NCBI RefSeq assembly: GCF_004016445.2
Contig: NZ_SADT02000001.1
Coordinates: 1,965,630 to 2,029,629, forward strand
Direction of reading: 5' to 3'
Source: Mesorhizobium sp. M2E.F.Ca.ET.219.01.1.1
GTDB lineage: Bacteria; Pseudomonadota; Alphaproteobacteria; Rhizobiales; Rhizobiaceae
Length of the DNA: 64,000 bases
This document shows, piece after piece, positions 51,676-60,344 of the stretch; position 1 is the stretch's first letter; every line of letters begins with the position of its first letter. A program made the translations under genes and the position numbers. The notes beneath the pieces were generated by a model, which ran no database searches, was not told the DNA's origin, and saw only the letters and a list, made by a program, of their open reading frames with translations.

Positions 51676-53247
51676 ATGGCAGCATCATTTGATCTCAAGA
51701 ACGACGGCGTGGTCGTGATCATCGGCTCCGGCGCCGGCGGCGGCACGCTCGGCAACGAACTGGCGCAGAAAGGCATCGACGTCGTCATCCTGGAGGCGGG
51801 CGCCCGCCACGAACTTGAGGACTTCATCAACGACGAGTGGGAATCGTTCGCCCAGCTTGCCTGGAAGGACAAGCGCACCACGTCGGGCGACTGGCGCGTG
51901 GCCAAGGATTTCCCGAACCTGCCGGCCTGGATCGTCAAATCGGTCGGCGGCTCGACCACGCACTGGGCTGGCGCCTCGCTGCGCTTCCAGGAGCATGAGT
52001 TCAAGGCGGCAACGACTTACGGCAAGGTCAAGGGTGCGAATCTCCTCGACTGGCCGGTGACGTTGGCCGAGATGGAGCCCTATTACGCCAAGGCTGAAGC
52101 CAAGATGGGCGTCACCGGCACCAACAACTGGCCGCGGCTGCCCGGCAACAACAATTTCAAGGTGCTCAAGGCCGGCGCCGACAAGCTCGGCTACAAGGAA
52201 TGTCATACCGGCAACATGGCCATCAATTCGGTGGAGCGCGACGACCGCAACTCCTGCCAGCAGACCGGCTTCTGCTTCCAGGGCTGCAAATGGGGCGCCA
52301 AATGGTCGACGCTCTACACCGAGATCCCGAAGGGCGAAGCGACCGGGCACCTGGAGGTCCGGCCGAACTCGATGGTGATCAAGATCAACCATGACGCTTC
52401 CGGCAAGGTGACCGGCGTCGTCTATGCCGACAAGGACGGCAAGCTGCAGGAACAGAAGGCCCGCATCGTCGCCGTCGCCGGCAATTCGATCGAGAGTCCG
52501 CGACTGCTTCTCAATTCGGAATCGTCCAAATTCCCGCACGGGCTCGCCAACTCGTCCGGGCAGGTGGGCAAGAACTACATGCGCCACACCACCGGCTCGG
52601 TCTACGCCATCTTCGACAAGCCGGTGCACATGTATCGCGGCACCACCATGGCCGGCATCATCCGCGACGAGGCGAGGCATGATCCCTCACGCGGATTCGT
52701 CGGCGGCTACGAGATGGAGACGCTGTCGCTCGGCCTGCCGTTCATGGCGGCCTTCCTCAACCCCGGCGGCTGGGGCCGTTCCTTCACCACGGCGCTCGAC
52801 CATTACGACCATATGGCGGGCCTGTGGATCGTCGGCGAGGACATGCCGCGCGAGGAGAACCGCATCACGCTGCACAAGGATGAGAAGGACGAGCACGGCA
52901 TGCCGATCGCCGACGTCCATTTCGACGATCATCCGAACGACGAGGCAATGCGCAACCATGCCTACAGCCAAGGCCAGGCGCTTTACGCCGCGGTCGGCGC
53001 GACCAGGACTTTCCCGACGCCGCCTTATCCTTCGACCCACAATCTCGGCACCAACCGGATGAGCGAGAAGGCGGAAGACGGCGTCGTCAACAAGCACGGC
53101 CAGTCGCACGACATCAAGAACCTGTTCCTCTCCGACGGCAGCCAGTTCACCACCGGCGCGGCGGAGAACCCGACGCTGACCATCGTGACGCTGGCGATCC
53201 GCCAGGCCGACTACATCGCCGCGCAGATGTCGGCCAAGACTATCTGA
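51676..53247 (+). CDS. GMC family FAD-dependent dehydrogenase (large subunit)
   Basis: 523 residues. FAD-binding IGSGAGGGTLGNELAQKG starts at residue 16; GGSTTHWAGASLR and a C-terminal STHNLGTNRMS block with catalytic His and Asn follow, then FLSDGSQFTTGAAENPT. The protein lacks a signal peptide, consistent with piggyback export on the Tat-tagged small subunit next to it. It resembles sorbitol/gluconate dehydrogenase large subunits. No cytochrome c subunit gene is found in the window, so the electron acceptor is unknown. AGGAGG lies before the ATG. Confidence 0.9.
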   Translation: MAASFDLKNDGVVVIIGSGAGGGTLGNELAQKGIDVVILEAGARHELEDFINDEWESFAQLAWKDKRTTSGDWRVAKDFPNLPAWIVKSVGGSTTHWAGASLRFQEHEFKAATTYGKVKGANLLDWPVTLAEMEPYYAKAEAKMGVTGTNNWPRLPGNNNFKVLKAGADKLGYKECHTGNMAINSVERDDRNSCQQTGFCFQGCKWGAKWSTLYTEIPKGEATGHLEVRPNSMVIKINHDASGKVTGVVYADKDGKLQEQKARIVAVAGNSIESPRLLLNSESSKFPHGLANSSGQVGKNYMRHTTGSVYAIFDKPVHMYRGTTMAGIIRDEARHDPSRGFVGGYEMETLSLGLPFMAAFLNPGGWGRSFTTALDHYDHMAGLWIVGEDMPREENRITLHKDEKDEHGMPIADVHFDDHPNDEAMRNHAYSQGQALYAAVGATRTFPTPPYPSTHNLGTNRMSEKAEDGVVNKHGQSHDIKNLFLSDGSQFTTGAAENPTLTIVTLAIRQADYIAAQMSAKTI

Positions 53248-53333
53248 AGCGGTTCGGCGTTACCGCCGAGCCGCTCCAGGTATTTGTCACGCAATTCCGG
53301 ATGGAAAACCGCTGAGCACTTTTCCTGGATTGC
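53244..53333. repeat. Dispersed palindromic repeat, copy 4
   Basis: CTGAAGCGGTTCGGCG pairs with CGCCGAGCCGCTCCAG with one mismatch, then GCAATTCCGGA...TTTCCTGGATTGC follows at 53291-53333. The first arm begins inside the GMC stop codon. Confidence 0.85.
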
Positions 53334-53356
53334 GTTTGTCCTCCCGACTGCCTGCT

Positions 53357-53390
53357 GGCGCGGAATCCAAACGGGTTCCGCGCCTTTTTT
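53357..53390 (+). terminator. Intrinsic terminator after the GMC operon
   Basis: GGCGCGGAATCC pairs with GGTTCCGCGCC (one wobble) and is followed by six Ts. It stands at the convergent junction with a minus-strand secreted protein gene. Confidence 0.88.
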
Positions 53391-53405
53391 GTGTGAAGCC
53401 GGCCG

Positions 53406-53795
53406 CTATCTTTGGGTGCAGGTCGAGGCCGTGAAGGCGCCGTCCTGCTGCTTCATGATGATGTCGAAGGAGGGGCCGCTAGGGTCGTCGAGCGTCGCCT
53501 GAGTCATCGAGATCGAATTGCCGCCGCTGGTGTATCCGCCGAGCGGACCAAGCCAGGTGATCTCGCCATTGGGGTTCATCTGGTAGTCGTAGGCTTGCCG
53601 CGTGGCGCCGAAGGTCACCGGGCCGCTATAGAGGTTGCCCTTGATGGTGATCACGCCGAGGTCGAGGAACAGGCCGAGCAGATAGACCTCGCAGTGATAG
53701 GCGCCGTCGGGCAGCTTGCCGTCGGTGAAATCGGCTTGCGCGCCGCCGGCGGCGGACAGGAGAATCAGGAAGCTCAGGATCGTTCGTAGGGCCAT
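53406..53795 (-). CDS. Secreted hypothetical protein, 129 residues
   Basis: A signal peptide (1-21, ending AQA) precedes a small beta-rich mature domain with Cys33 (YHCEVYLLG) and a C-terminal Cys, a likely disulfide. YTSGGNSISMTQATLDDPSGPS near residues 88-108 is a distinctive loop. I do not recognise a named family; it looks like a periplasmic or secreted rhizobial protein. No partner is apparent. Confidence 0.7.
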   Translation of the reverse strand: MALRTILSFLILLSAAGGAQADFTDGKLPDGAYHCEVYLLGLFLDLGVITIKGNLYSGPVTFGATRQAYDYQMNPNGEITWLGPLGGYTSGGNSISMTQATLDDPSGPSFDIIMKQQDGAFTASTCTQR

Positions 53796-54042
53796 GACGT
53801 CGCTCGTTTGCGCAGCGACCTTGCCCCATTTTGCCCCGGGCCCGCAACAGGTCGGATCAGCCAGTCTTTGCCTATGTGATGAAATTTAAGGCATTTTTAC
53901 CATTTGGGCAAAAACTAGGCAGTGCTGCGTAAACTTTTCTCAATCTGGCCGCGGGGGCGGCAGATCGAAAAGTTTCCCGGCTACTATATAACTGGCTGTA
54001 ATCTCATCGTTATCCCGCAATTCCGTTGGGCGCATTCCCGTC

Positions 54043-54058
54043 TGGCACGTCACTTGCA
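54043..54058 (+). promoter_or_regulatory. Sigma-54 promoter of the urt operon
   Basis: TGGCACG-N4-TTGCA matches the -24/-12 consensus exactly; GG at 54044-54045 and GC at 54056-54057. The transcript should start near 54069, about 35 bases before the urtA ATG. It fits nitrogen control through NtrC. No clear NtrC site was found upstream by eye. Confidence 0.88.
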
Positions 54059-54103
54059 CAGTCTATGCTGCGATGCAAACAATCACGCTTGGGAGAGTGT
54101 CAT

Positions 54104-55414
54104 ATGAGGGGTAACTTCGCGAAAATAACAAAAATCCTGTCGGCGGGCGTCGTCGCGGCCGGCCTGCTGGCGTCGGCTTCCGCCAAGGCGGCGGAAGACA
54201 CGATCAAGGTCGGTATCCTCCATTCGCTGTCGGGGACCATGGCGATTTCGGAGACGACGCTGAAAGACGTTATGCTGATGCTTATCGACGAGCAGAACGC
54301 CAAGGGCGGCCTGCTCGGCAAGAAACTGGAAGCCGTGGTCGTCGACCCGGCGTCCAACTGGCCGCTCTTCGCCGAAAAGGCGCGTGAGCTGATTTCCAAG
54401 GACAAGGTCGCCGCCGTGTTCGGCTGCTGGACCTCGGTGTCGCGCAAGTCGGTGCTGCCGGTGTTCTCGGAACTCGACAACATCCTGTTCTATCCCGTCC
54501 AGTATGAGGGCGAGGAGAGCGAGCGCAACGTCTTCTACACCGGCGCGGCGCCGAACCAGCAGGCCATCCCGGCCGTCGACTACCTGATGAGCGCCGATGG
54601 CGGCTCGGTGAAGCGCTGGGTGCTCGAAGGCACCGACTATGTCTATCCGCGCACCACCAACAAGATCCTCGAAGCCTATCTGAAGTCGAAGGGGGTGCCG
54701 GCTGAGGACATCATGGTCAACTACACGCCGTTCGGCTTTTCCGACTGGCAGACCGAGGTCTCGGCGATCAAGAAGTTCGGCTCGGCCGGCAAGAAGACGG
54801 CGGTTGTGTCGACCGTCAATGGCGATGCCAACGTGCCGTTCTACAAGGAACTCGGCAACCAGGGTATCAAGGCCGAAGACATCCCGGTCATGGCCTTCTC
54901 GGTCGGCGAGGAAGAGCTTGCCGGTCTCGATACCAAGCCGCTGGTCGGCCATCTCGCCGCCTGGAACTATTTCGAGAGCGTCAACACGCCCGAGAACAAG
55001 AAGTTCATCGCCGATTGGCACAAGTTCATCAAGAACAACAAGCGCACCACCAACGACCCGATGGAAGCCCACTATATCGGCTTCAACATGTGGGTGAAGG
55101 CGGTCGAGAAGGCCGGCACCACCGATCCGGACAAGGTCATCGACGCCATGGTCGGCGTCTCGGTGCCGAACCTGACCGGCGGCTATTCGACGATGATGCC
55201 GAACCACCACATCACCAAGCCGGTGCTGATCGGTGAAATCCAGGCCAATGGCCAGTTCCAGACGGTCTCGAAGACGCCCGGCCTGGTGATGGGCGACGAA
55301 TGGTCCGACTACCTGCCCGATTCCAAGGACCTGATTTCCGATTGGCGCGCGCCGCTCAGCTGCGGCAACTTCAACGTCAAGGCCGGCAAGTGCGGCGGCA
55401 AGGGCACCAACTGA
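54104..55414 (+). CDS. urtA: Urea ABC transporter substrate-binding protein
   Basis: 436 residues. A signal peptide (1-30, ending AKA-AE) is followed by the family hallmark IKVGILHSLSGTMAISE, WTSVSRKSVLPVFSE, LLFYPVQYEGEE-type and NYFESV. GGGAGAG seven bases before the ATG. It is the periplasmic urea receptor of a high-affinity importer used under nitrogen limitation. The four remaining subunit genes follow. A 107-base gap with two hairpins separates it from urtB. Confidence 0.96.
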   Translation: MRGNFAKITKILSAGVVAAGLLASASAKAAEDTIKVGILHSLSGTMAISETTLKDVMLMLIDEQNAKGGLLGKKLEAVVVDPASNWPLFAEKARELISKDKVAAVFGCWTSVSRKSVLPVFSELDNILFYPVQYEGEESERNVFYTGAAPNQQAIPAVDYLMSADGGSVKRWVLEGTDYVYPRTTNKILEAYLKSKGVPAEDIMVNYTPFGFSDWQTEVSAIKKFGSAGKKTAVVSTVNGDANVPFYKELGNQGIKAEDIPVMAFSVGEEELAGLDTKPLVGHLAAWNYFESVNTPENKKFIADWHKFIKNNKRTTNDPMEAHYIGFNMWVKAVEKAGTTDPDKVIDAMVGVSVPNLTGGYSTMMPNHHITKPVLIGEIQANGQFQTVSKTPGLVMGDEWSDYLPDSKDLISDWRAPLSCGNFNVKAGKCGGKGTN

Positions 55415-55426
55415 TCCTCCCTGGAC

Positions 55427-55490
55427 TGGACCATCAGGTCCAAGCCCAAGACTGCGTGCGTCCGGACGGTTTCCTCCACCGTCCGGACGC
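55427..55490 (+). other. Two stem-loops between urtA and urtB
   Basis: TGGACC/GGTCCA (55427-55442) is followed by a perfect 13-bp stem GCGTCCGGACGGT/ACCGTCCGGACGC (55458-55490) with a seven-base loop. No T run follows. This placement is typical of mRNA processing or stabilizing elements that keep binding-protein levels above permease levels. Confidence 0.75.
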
Positions 55491-55521
55491 CCATTAAACC
55501 CTCAACGGTCACCAAATACCG

Positions 55522-57138
55522 ATGAAGATCTTTCGTGCGATTGGCCTCACGCTTTTGTTCCTGCTGACGACGCTGTCGTCCTCGGGCGCTGCGGAAGCCG
55601 ATCTGCGTGCCATCATCGCCAAATTCGCGACAGCTGCGGACTTTTCCGAGACTGGAGTTATCGTTCGCGAGTTGACAGCCACAGGCGATCCGGCTGTCGA
55701 ACGGCCGCTTGCTGCATTGGCGGAAGGCAATCTTTACATTCGCGCCGCCGACTCGATGGTGTTTGTCGGCAAGGAAGGCAGCGACAGCATCCAGCTTTTC
55801 GACCCGCTGAGCGGCGAGGCAGCGGGCGAGGCTTCCGCAGATGACTTAACCCAGATCGGCGTCAACAACACCTTGCGCCGCACTATCCGCGATGCATTGG
55901 GCACGTTGACGCTTGGTTCCAAGGATCCGACTGTCCGCATCGCCGCCGCCAACACTATGTTCAAGACACCTGATGCCGCCAACATCGAGCCGCTCGACGC
56001 AGCGATCGCCAGTGAATCCGTGGCGAGCGTCAAGGCTTTGCTGGAGCAGGCGCGTGGCGCTTCCATATTGGTTTCGGACAAGCCCGATGCGGACAAGCTC
56101 GCCGCAATTGCCTTGATCGGGGCGCGGGGCGACCGCGACGCGCTCTCGCTCCTCACCTCCGTCGAGGCCAACGCCTCCGGAGCGGTCAAGGAAGCTGCGA
56201 CGGCCGCAATCGCGAGTATCAATTCGACGCTGGCGCTTTGGGATGCCGGCCAGAACATCTGGTACGGCATTTCGCTCGGCTCGGTCCTGCTGCTCGCGGC
56301 GATCGGGCTCGCCATCACCTTCGGCGTGATGGGCGTCATCAACATGGCGCACGGCGAAATGGTGATGCTCGGCGCCTACACCACTTTCGTCGTCCAGCAG
56401 GTGATCCGCACCTCGTTTCCCGGCCTGTTCGACTGGTCGCTGGTGATCGCGCTGCCGCTCGCCTTCCTGGTCGCAGCGCTTGTCGGGCTGGCGATCGAGC
56501 GCGGCATCATCCGCTTCCTCTATGGCCGTCCGCTGGAGACGCTGCTGGCCACCTGGGGCGTTTCGCTGATCCTGCAGCAAGCGGTGCGCACCATCTTCGG
56601 GCCGACCAACCAGGAGGTCGGCAACCCGTCCTGGATGTCCGGCTCGTTCGATATCGGCCAGCTCGCGATCACCTGGAACCGGCTGTGGATCCTGGTGTTC
56701 GCGCTAGCGGTGTTCGGCGTCCTGCTCTACGTCATGAAGCGCACCCCGTGGGGCCTGCAGATGCGCGCCGTGACCGCCAATCGGCGCATGGCCGCCTCGA
56801 TGGGCATCAAGACGCCCTGGGTCGACGCGCTGACCTTCGCGCTGGGCTCCGGCATTGCGGGCATCGCCGGCGTGGCGCTCAGCCAGATCGACAACGTGTC
56901 GCCTAATCTCGGCCGCGGCTACATCATCGACAGCTTCATGGTCGTGGTGTTCGGCGGCGTCGGCAATCTGTGGGGCACGCTGGTCGGCGCCTTCTCGCTC
57001 GGCATCGTCAACAAGTTCCTCGAGCCCTATGCCGGCGCGGTGCTGGGCAAGATCGTCGTCCTGGTGCTGATCATCCTGTTCATCCAGAAGCGCCCGCGCG
57101 GCCTGTTCGCGCTGAAGGGCAGGGCGGTGGAAGCATGA
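55522..57138 (+). CDS. urtB: Urea ABC transporter permease UrtB
   Basis: 538 residues. A signal-like helix (1-24) and about 220 residues of extra N-terminal helical domain precede the LivH-type permease, which starts near residue 247 with GISLGSVLLLAAIGLAITFG and then INMAHGEMVMLGAY. The extra domain is normal for UrtB and missing from LivH. It forms the inner membrane channel with UrtC. Confidence 0.95.
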   Translation: MKIFRAIGLTLLFLLTTLSSSGAAEADLRAIIAKFATAADFSETGVIVRELTATGDPAVERPLAALAEGNLYIRAADSMVFVGKEGSDSIQLFDPLSGEAAGEASADDLTQIGVNNTLRRTIRDALGTLTLGSKDPTVRIAAANTMFKTPDAANIEPLDAAIASESVASVKALLEQARGASILVSDKPDADKLAAIALIGARGDRDALSLLTSVEANASGAVKEAATAAIASINSTLALWDAGQNIWYGISLGSVLLLAAIGLAITFGVMGVINMAHGEMVMLGAYTTFVVQQVIRTSFPGLFDWSLVIALPLAFLVAALVGLAIERGIIRFLYGRPLETLLATWGVSLILQQAVRTIFGPTNQEVGNPSWMSGSFDIGQLAITWNRLWILVFALAVFGVLLYVMKRTPWGLQMRAVTANRRMAASMGIKTPWVDALTFALGSGIAGIAGVALSQIDNVSPNLGRGYIIDSFMVVVFGGVGNLWGTLVGAFSLGIVNKFLEPYAGAVLGKIVVLVLIILFIQKRPRGLFALKGRAVEA

Positions 57139-58358
57139 TCGCGCAGCGCTTCTTTTCCGCCGACCATCGCATTGCCATTACGATCGTCGCGCTGCTCGCG
57201 GCAGCCGTCATCGTGCCGCTGCTCAACCTGGTGGTGTCGCCGCAAAGCGCTTTCTATATCCCGCCCTACATCGTGGCGCTGGTCGGCAAATATCTCTGCT
57301 ACGCGCTTCTGGCCCTCGCGCTCGACCTGGTCTGGGGCTATTGCGGCATCCTTTCGCTCGGCCACGGCGCCTTCTTCGCGCTCGGCGGCTATGCGATGGG
57401 CATGTATCTGATGCGCCAGATCGGTTCGCGCGGCGTCTACGGCAATCCGATCCTGCCCGACTTCATGGTGTTCCTGAACTACAAGGAGCTGCCCTGGTTC
57501 TGGTACGGTTTCGACCATTTCTGGTTTGCGGCGCTGATGGTGCTGACCGTGCCCGGCCTGCTCGCCTTCGTCTTCGGCTGGTTCGCCTTCCGCAGCCGCG
57601 TCACTGGGGTCTATCTGTCGATCATCACCCAGGCGATGACCTATGCGCTGCTGCTTGCCTTCTTCCGCAACGACATGGGCTTCGGCGGCAACAACGGTCT
57701 GACCGACTTCAAGGACATACTCGGCTTCAGCGTGCAGGCGGACGCGACGCGCTCGGCGCTGTTTGCGGCGAGCGCCATCACGCTCGCGCTTGCCGTCTTC
57801 GTGACCGCGGCCATCGTGCGTTCCAAATACGGCAAGCTGCTGATGGCTGTGCGCGATGCCGAGAGCCGTACCCGTTTCCTCGGTTGGCGGGCGGAGAACG
57901 TCAAGCTCTTCGCCTTCACCGTCTCGGCAATCATGGCCGGCATCGCCGGAGCGCTCTACGTGCCGCAGGTCGGCATCATCAATCCCGGCGAATTCGATCC
58001 GGCCAACTCGATCGAGGTGGTGATCTGGACCGCCGTCGGCGGGCGCGGCACCATCGTCGGCCCGATCATCGGCGCGCTGCTCGTCAATGCGGGCAAATCC
58101 TGGTTCACCGGCGTGCTGCCGGAATTCTGGCTGTTCGCGCTGGGCGGGCTGTTCGTCGCCGTCACGCTGCTCTTACCCAAGGGCATCGTCGGCATGTGGG
58201 ATGCCTGGCGCGGCCAGGCCAAGGCGCTGCGTGCGGCTTCGCTTGCGGCGGAGGCCGGCACCGATCCGCAGGCGCCGGAGCCAAAGATCGTTCGCTCGGC
58301 GGCAAGGACGCCAGGCGCCTGGTCGGCCACCGGCCCCGAACCGCAGCCGGCGGAGTGA
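57135..58358 (+). CDS. urtC: Urea ABC transporter permease UrtC
   Basis: 407 residues. LALDLVWGYCGILSLGHGAFFALGGYAMGMYLM is the LivM/UrtC signature, followed by the large loop NPILPDFMVFLNYKELPWFW that marks UrtC. The C-tail is Ala/Pro-rich. The ATG overlaps the urtB stop by four bases. Confidence 0.95.
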   Translation: MIAQRFFSADHRIAITIVALLAAAVIVPLLNLVVSPQSAFYIPPYIVALVGKYLCYALLALALDLVWGYCGILSLGHGAFFALGGYAMGMYLMRQIGSRGVYGNPILPDFMVFLNYKELPWFWYGFDHFWFAALMVLTVPGLLAFVFGWFAFRSRVTGVYLSIITQAMTYALLLAFFRNDMGFGGNNGLTDFKDILGFSVQADATRSALFAASAITLALAVFVTAAIVRSKYGKLLMAVRDAESRTRFLGWRAENVKLFAFTVSAIMAGIAGALYVPQVGIINPGEFDPANSIEVVIWTAVGGRGTIVGPIIGALLVNAGKSWFTGVLPEFWLFALGGLFVAVTLLLPKGIVGMWDAWRGQAKALRAASLAAEAGTDPQAPEPKIVRSAARTPGAWSATGPEPQPAE

Positions 58359-58364
58359 GCGGTC

Positions 58365-59111
58365 ATGAGCAAGTCGAACACCATCCTCTATCTCGACGGC
58401 GTCTCGGTCTCCTTCGACGGTTTTCGCGCCATCAACAATCTGTCGCTGGTGCTCGACAAGGGCGAGATGCGGGCGATCATCGGACCCAATGGCGCCGGCA
58501 AGACGACGATGATGGACATCGTCACCGGCAAGACGCGGCCGGACGAGGGCGAGGTGTTCTTCGACGGCCAGGTCGATCTCACCCGCCATGACGAAGCCGA
58601 GATCGCCATGATGGGCATCGGCCGCAAATTCCAGAAGCCGACCGTCTTCGAGAGCCACAGCGTCGAGGACAACCTGATGCTGGCGCTGAAGGGCCCGCGC
58701 TCGATCTTCCCGGCGCTGTTCCATCGCCGCTCCGCGGCCGAGGCGCGACGCATCGACGACATACTCGGCATCATCCGTCTCGGCGACAAGCGCGACGAGC
58801 TCGCCGCCAATCTGAGCCACGGCCAGAAGCAATGGCTGGAGATCGGCATGCTGCTCGCGCAGGACCCGAAACTCTTGCTCGTCGACGAGCCGGTCGCCGG
58901 CATGACCGATGCAGAAACAGAGGAGACCGCTCGGCTGCTCAAGGACATCGCCCGTGACCATTCGGTGGTGGTCGTCGAGCACGACATGCATTTCGTGCGC
59001 GAGCTCGGCGTCAAGGTCACCTGCCTGCATGAGGGCTCGGTGCTCTCGGAAGGCACGCTCGACTTCGTCTCGGCGGACGAGCGCGTCGTCGAAGTCTATC
59101 TGGGGCGCTGA
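58365..59111 (+). CDS. urtD: Urea ABC transporter ATP-binding protein UrtD
   Basis: 248 residues. Walker A GPNGAGKT, the GIGRKFQKPTVFESHSVEDNL block typical of UrtD, signature LSHGQKQWLEIGMLL (LSHGQ as in many UrtD/LivG proteins), and Walker B LLLVDEPVAGMTDAE. It pairs with UrtE. The start follows urtC by six bases. Confidence 0.95.
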   Translation: MSKSNTILYLDGVSVSFDGFRAINNLSLVLDKGEMRAIIGPNGAGKTTMMDIVTGKTRPDEGEVFFDGQVDLTRHDEAEIAMMGIGRKFQKPTVFESHSVEDNLMLALKGPRSIFPALFHRRSAAEARRIDDILGIIRLGDKRDELAANLSHGQKQWLEIGMLLAQDPKLLLVDEPVAGMTDAETEETARLLKDIARDHSVVVVEHDMHFVRELGVKVTCLHEGSVLSEGTLDFVSADERVVEVYLGR

Positions 59112-59181
59112 GCATGGTCTGGCGGGTTCCGTTCTACCGTTTCGATTTCGCCTTCCTGAAGCGCTGGAGAAGGGGCTGACC

Positions 59182-59877
59182 GTGCTCGAAGTCTCCAACG
59201 CCACACTTCACTATGGCGCCGCCCAGGCGCTGCGCGGTGTCTCGCTGAAGGCGGGCGCCGGCAAGATCACTTGCGTGCTCGGCCGCAACGGCGTCGGCAA
59301 GACCAGTTTGATGAGATCGATCGTCGGCCACCACCGGCTGACGAGCGGAAGCGTTGCCTTCGAGGGGAAGGCGCTCGACCGGAGCGCGGCGTATGACCGC
59401 GCCCGGTCGGGCATCGCATTCGTGCCGCAGGGCAGGGAGGTTTTTCCCCTGCTGACGGTGCGCGAGAACCTGGAATCCGGTTTCGCGCCGCTCAGGCGCG
59501 CAGACCGCAACATCCCGGCCCATGTCTTCGAGCTGTTTCCGGTGCTGAAGCAGATGCTTGGCCGCCGCGGCGGCGACCTGTCCGGCGGCCAGCAGCAACA
59601 GCTCGCCATCGGCCGCGCGCTGGTGATGCGACCCAAGCTGCTGGTGCTCGACGAGCCGACCGAAGGCATCCAGCCGTCGATCATCAAGGATATCGGCCGC
59701 GCCATCCGCTATCTGCGCGACCAGGCGGGGATCGCCGTGCTTCTGGTCGAGCAATATCTCGACTTCTGCCGTGAGCTTGCCGACGAGGTCAACATCATGG
59801 ATCGCGGCCAGATCGTGCATACGGGCCCGGCCGAGGATCTCGACCGGGCGGATGTGCGGAAGTTCCTGACAGTTTAA
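59182..59877 (+). CDS. urtE: Urea ABC transporter ATP-binding protein UrtE
   Basis: 231 residues from GTG, with GAGAAGGGG upstream. Walker A GRNGVGKT, GIAFVPQGREVFPLLTVRENL, signature LSGGQQQQLAIGRAL, and Walker B LLVLDEPTEGIQPSI. The EGIQPSI sequence is a typical UrtE marker. A 70-base gap separates it from urtD, without a terminator. No urease genes follow within the window. Confidence 0.95.
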   Translation: MLEVSNATLHYGAAQALRGVSLKAGAGKITCVLGRNGVGKTSLMRSIVGHHRLTSGSVAFEGKALDRSAAYDRARSGIAFVPQGREVFPLLTVRENLESGFAPLRRADRNIPAHVFELFPVLKQMLGRRGGDLSGGQQQQLAIGRALVMRPKLLVLDEPTEGIQPSIIKDIGRAIRYLRDQAGIAVLLVEQYLDFCRELADEVNIMDRGQIVHTGPAEDLDRADVRKFLTV

Positions 59878-60143
59878 AATAGCTGCTCGACTTCGACCGA
59901 CACCGCGAACCGATAGTAAGCTTAATATTTCTCCCGCGCGCCCCTGCCCAACTCTGGCGCGGCGAACGCCGCATGCTAGTCTTTTCTTGGCCTTGGTGAG
60001 TCGGCCGCTTTCCGTGCCAGTCGCGAATGAGGGGGAAGGCGCGCGAACTCCGCCCGCAAGTTCCACGCAAGGAAGTCGGCCTAGCTTTCCCCGCAGTGAT
60101 TGTCGGTCAATGCGTCCAAGAAGAATCTTGCCAGGGGATGGCG

Positions 60144-60320
60144 ATGGAACGTTTTGTCGAGGACTATCAGAAGCGGCGCCTCACGGAGCGCGTCGATATC
60201 ATGACCGCGATCAACATCCTGATGTCGCAAGGCTATGACGAGGATGATTTGATCGGCGAAATGACCAAGGTTTTTTACGTCGACCTTGATGCCTTCAACG
60301 ACGTGATTGCCCATCACTGA
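60144..60320 (+). CDS. Small conserved-looking protein, 58 residues
   Basis: Starts MERFVEDYQKRRLTERVDI with AGGGG six bases upstream of the ATG. The protein is acidic in its second half (YDEDDLIGEMTKVFYVDLD) and appears as two or three amphipathic helices. It has no signal peptide. It follows the urt operon with 266 bases between and is not obviously part of it. I do not recognise a family; similar short proteins may be annotated as hypothetical in rhizobia. An ATG at 60138 is unlikely because it abuts the ribosome site. Confidence 0.65.
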   Translation: MERFVEDYQKRRLTERVDIMTAINILMSQGYDEDDLIGEMTKVFYVDLDAFNDVIAHH

Positions 60321-60344
60321 GAGTGAGCAGGCGGCCGGAAAAGG

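Noticed and set aside
59878..60143. Possible tRNA or small RNA after urtE
   Set aside because: No cloverleaf, terminator or promoter could be found by eye in this gap.
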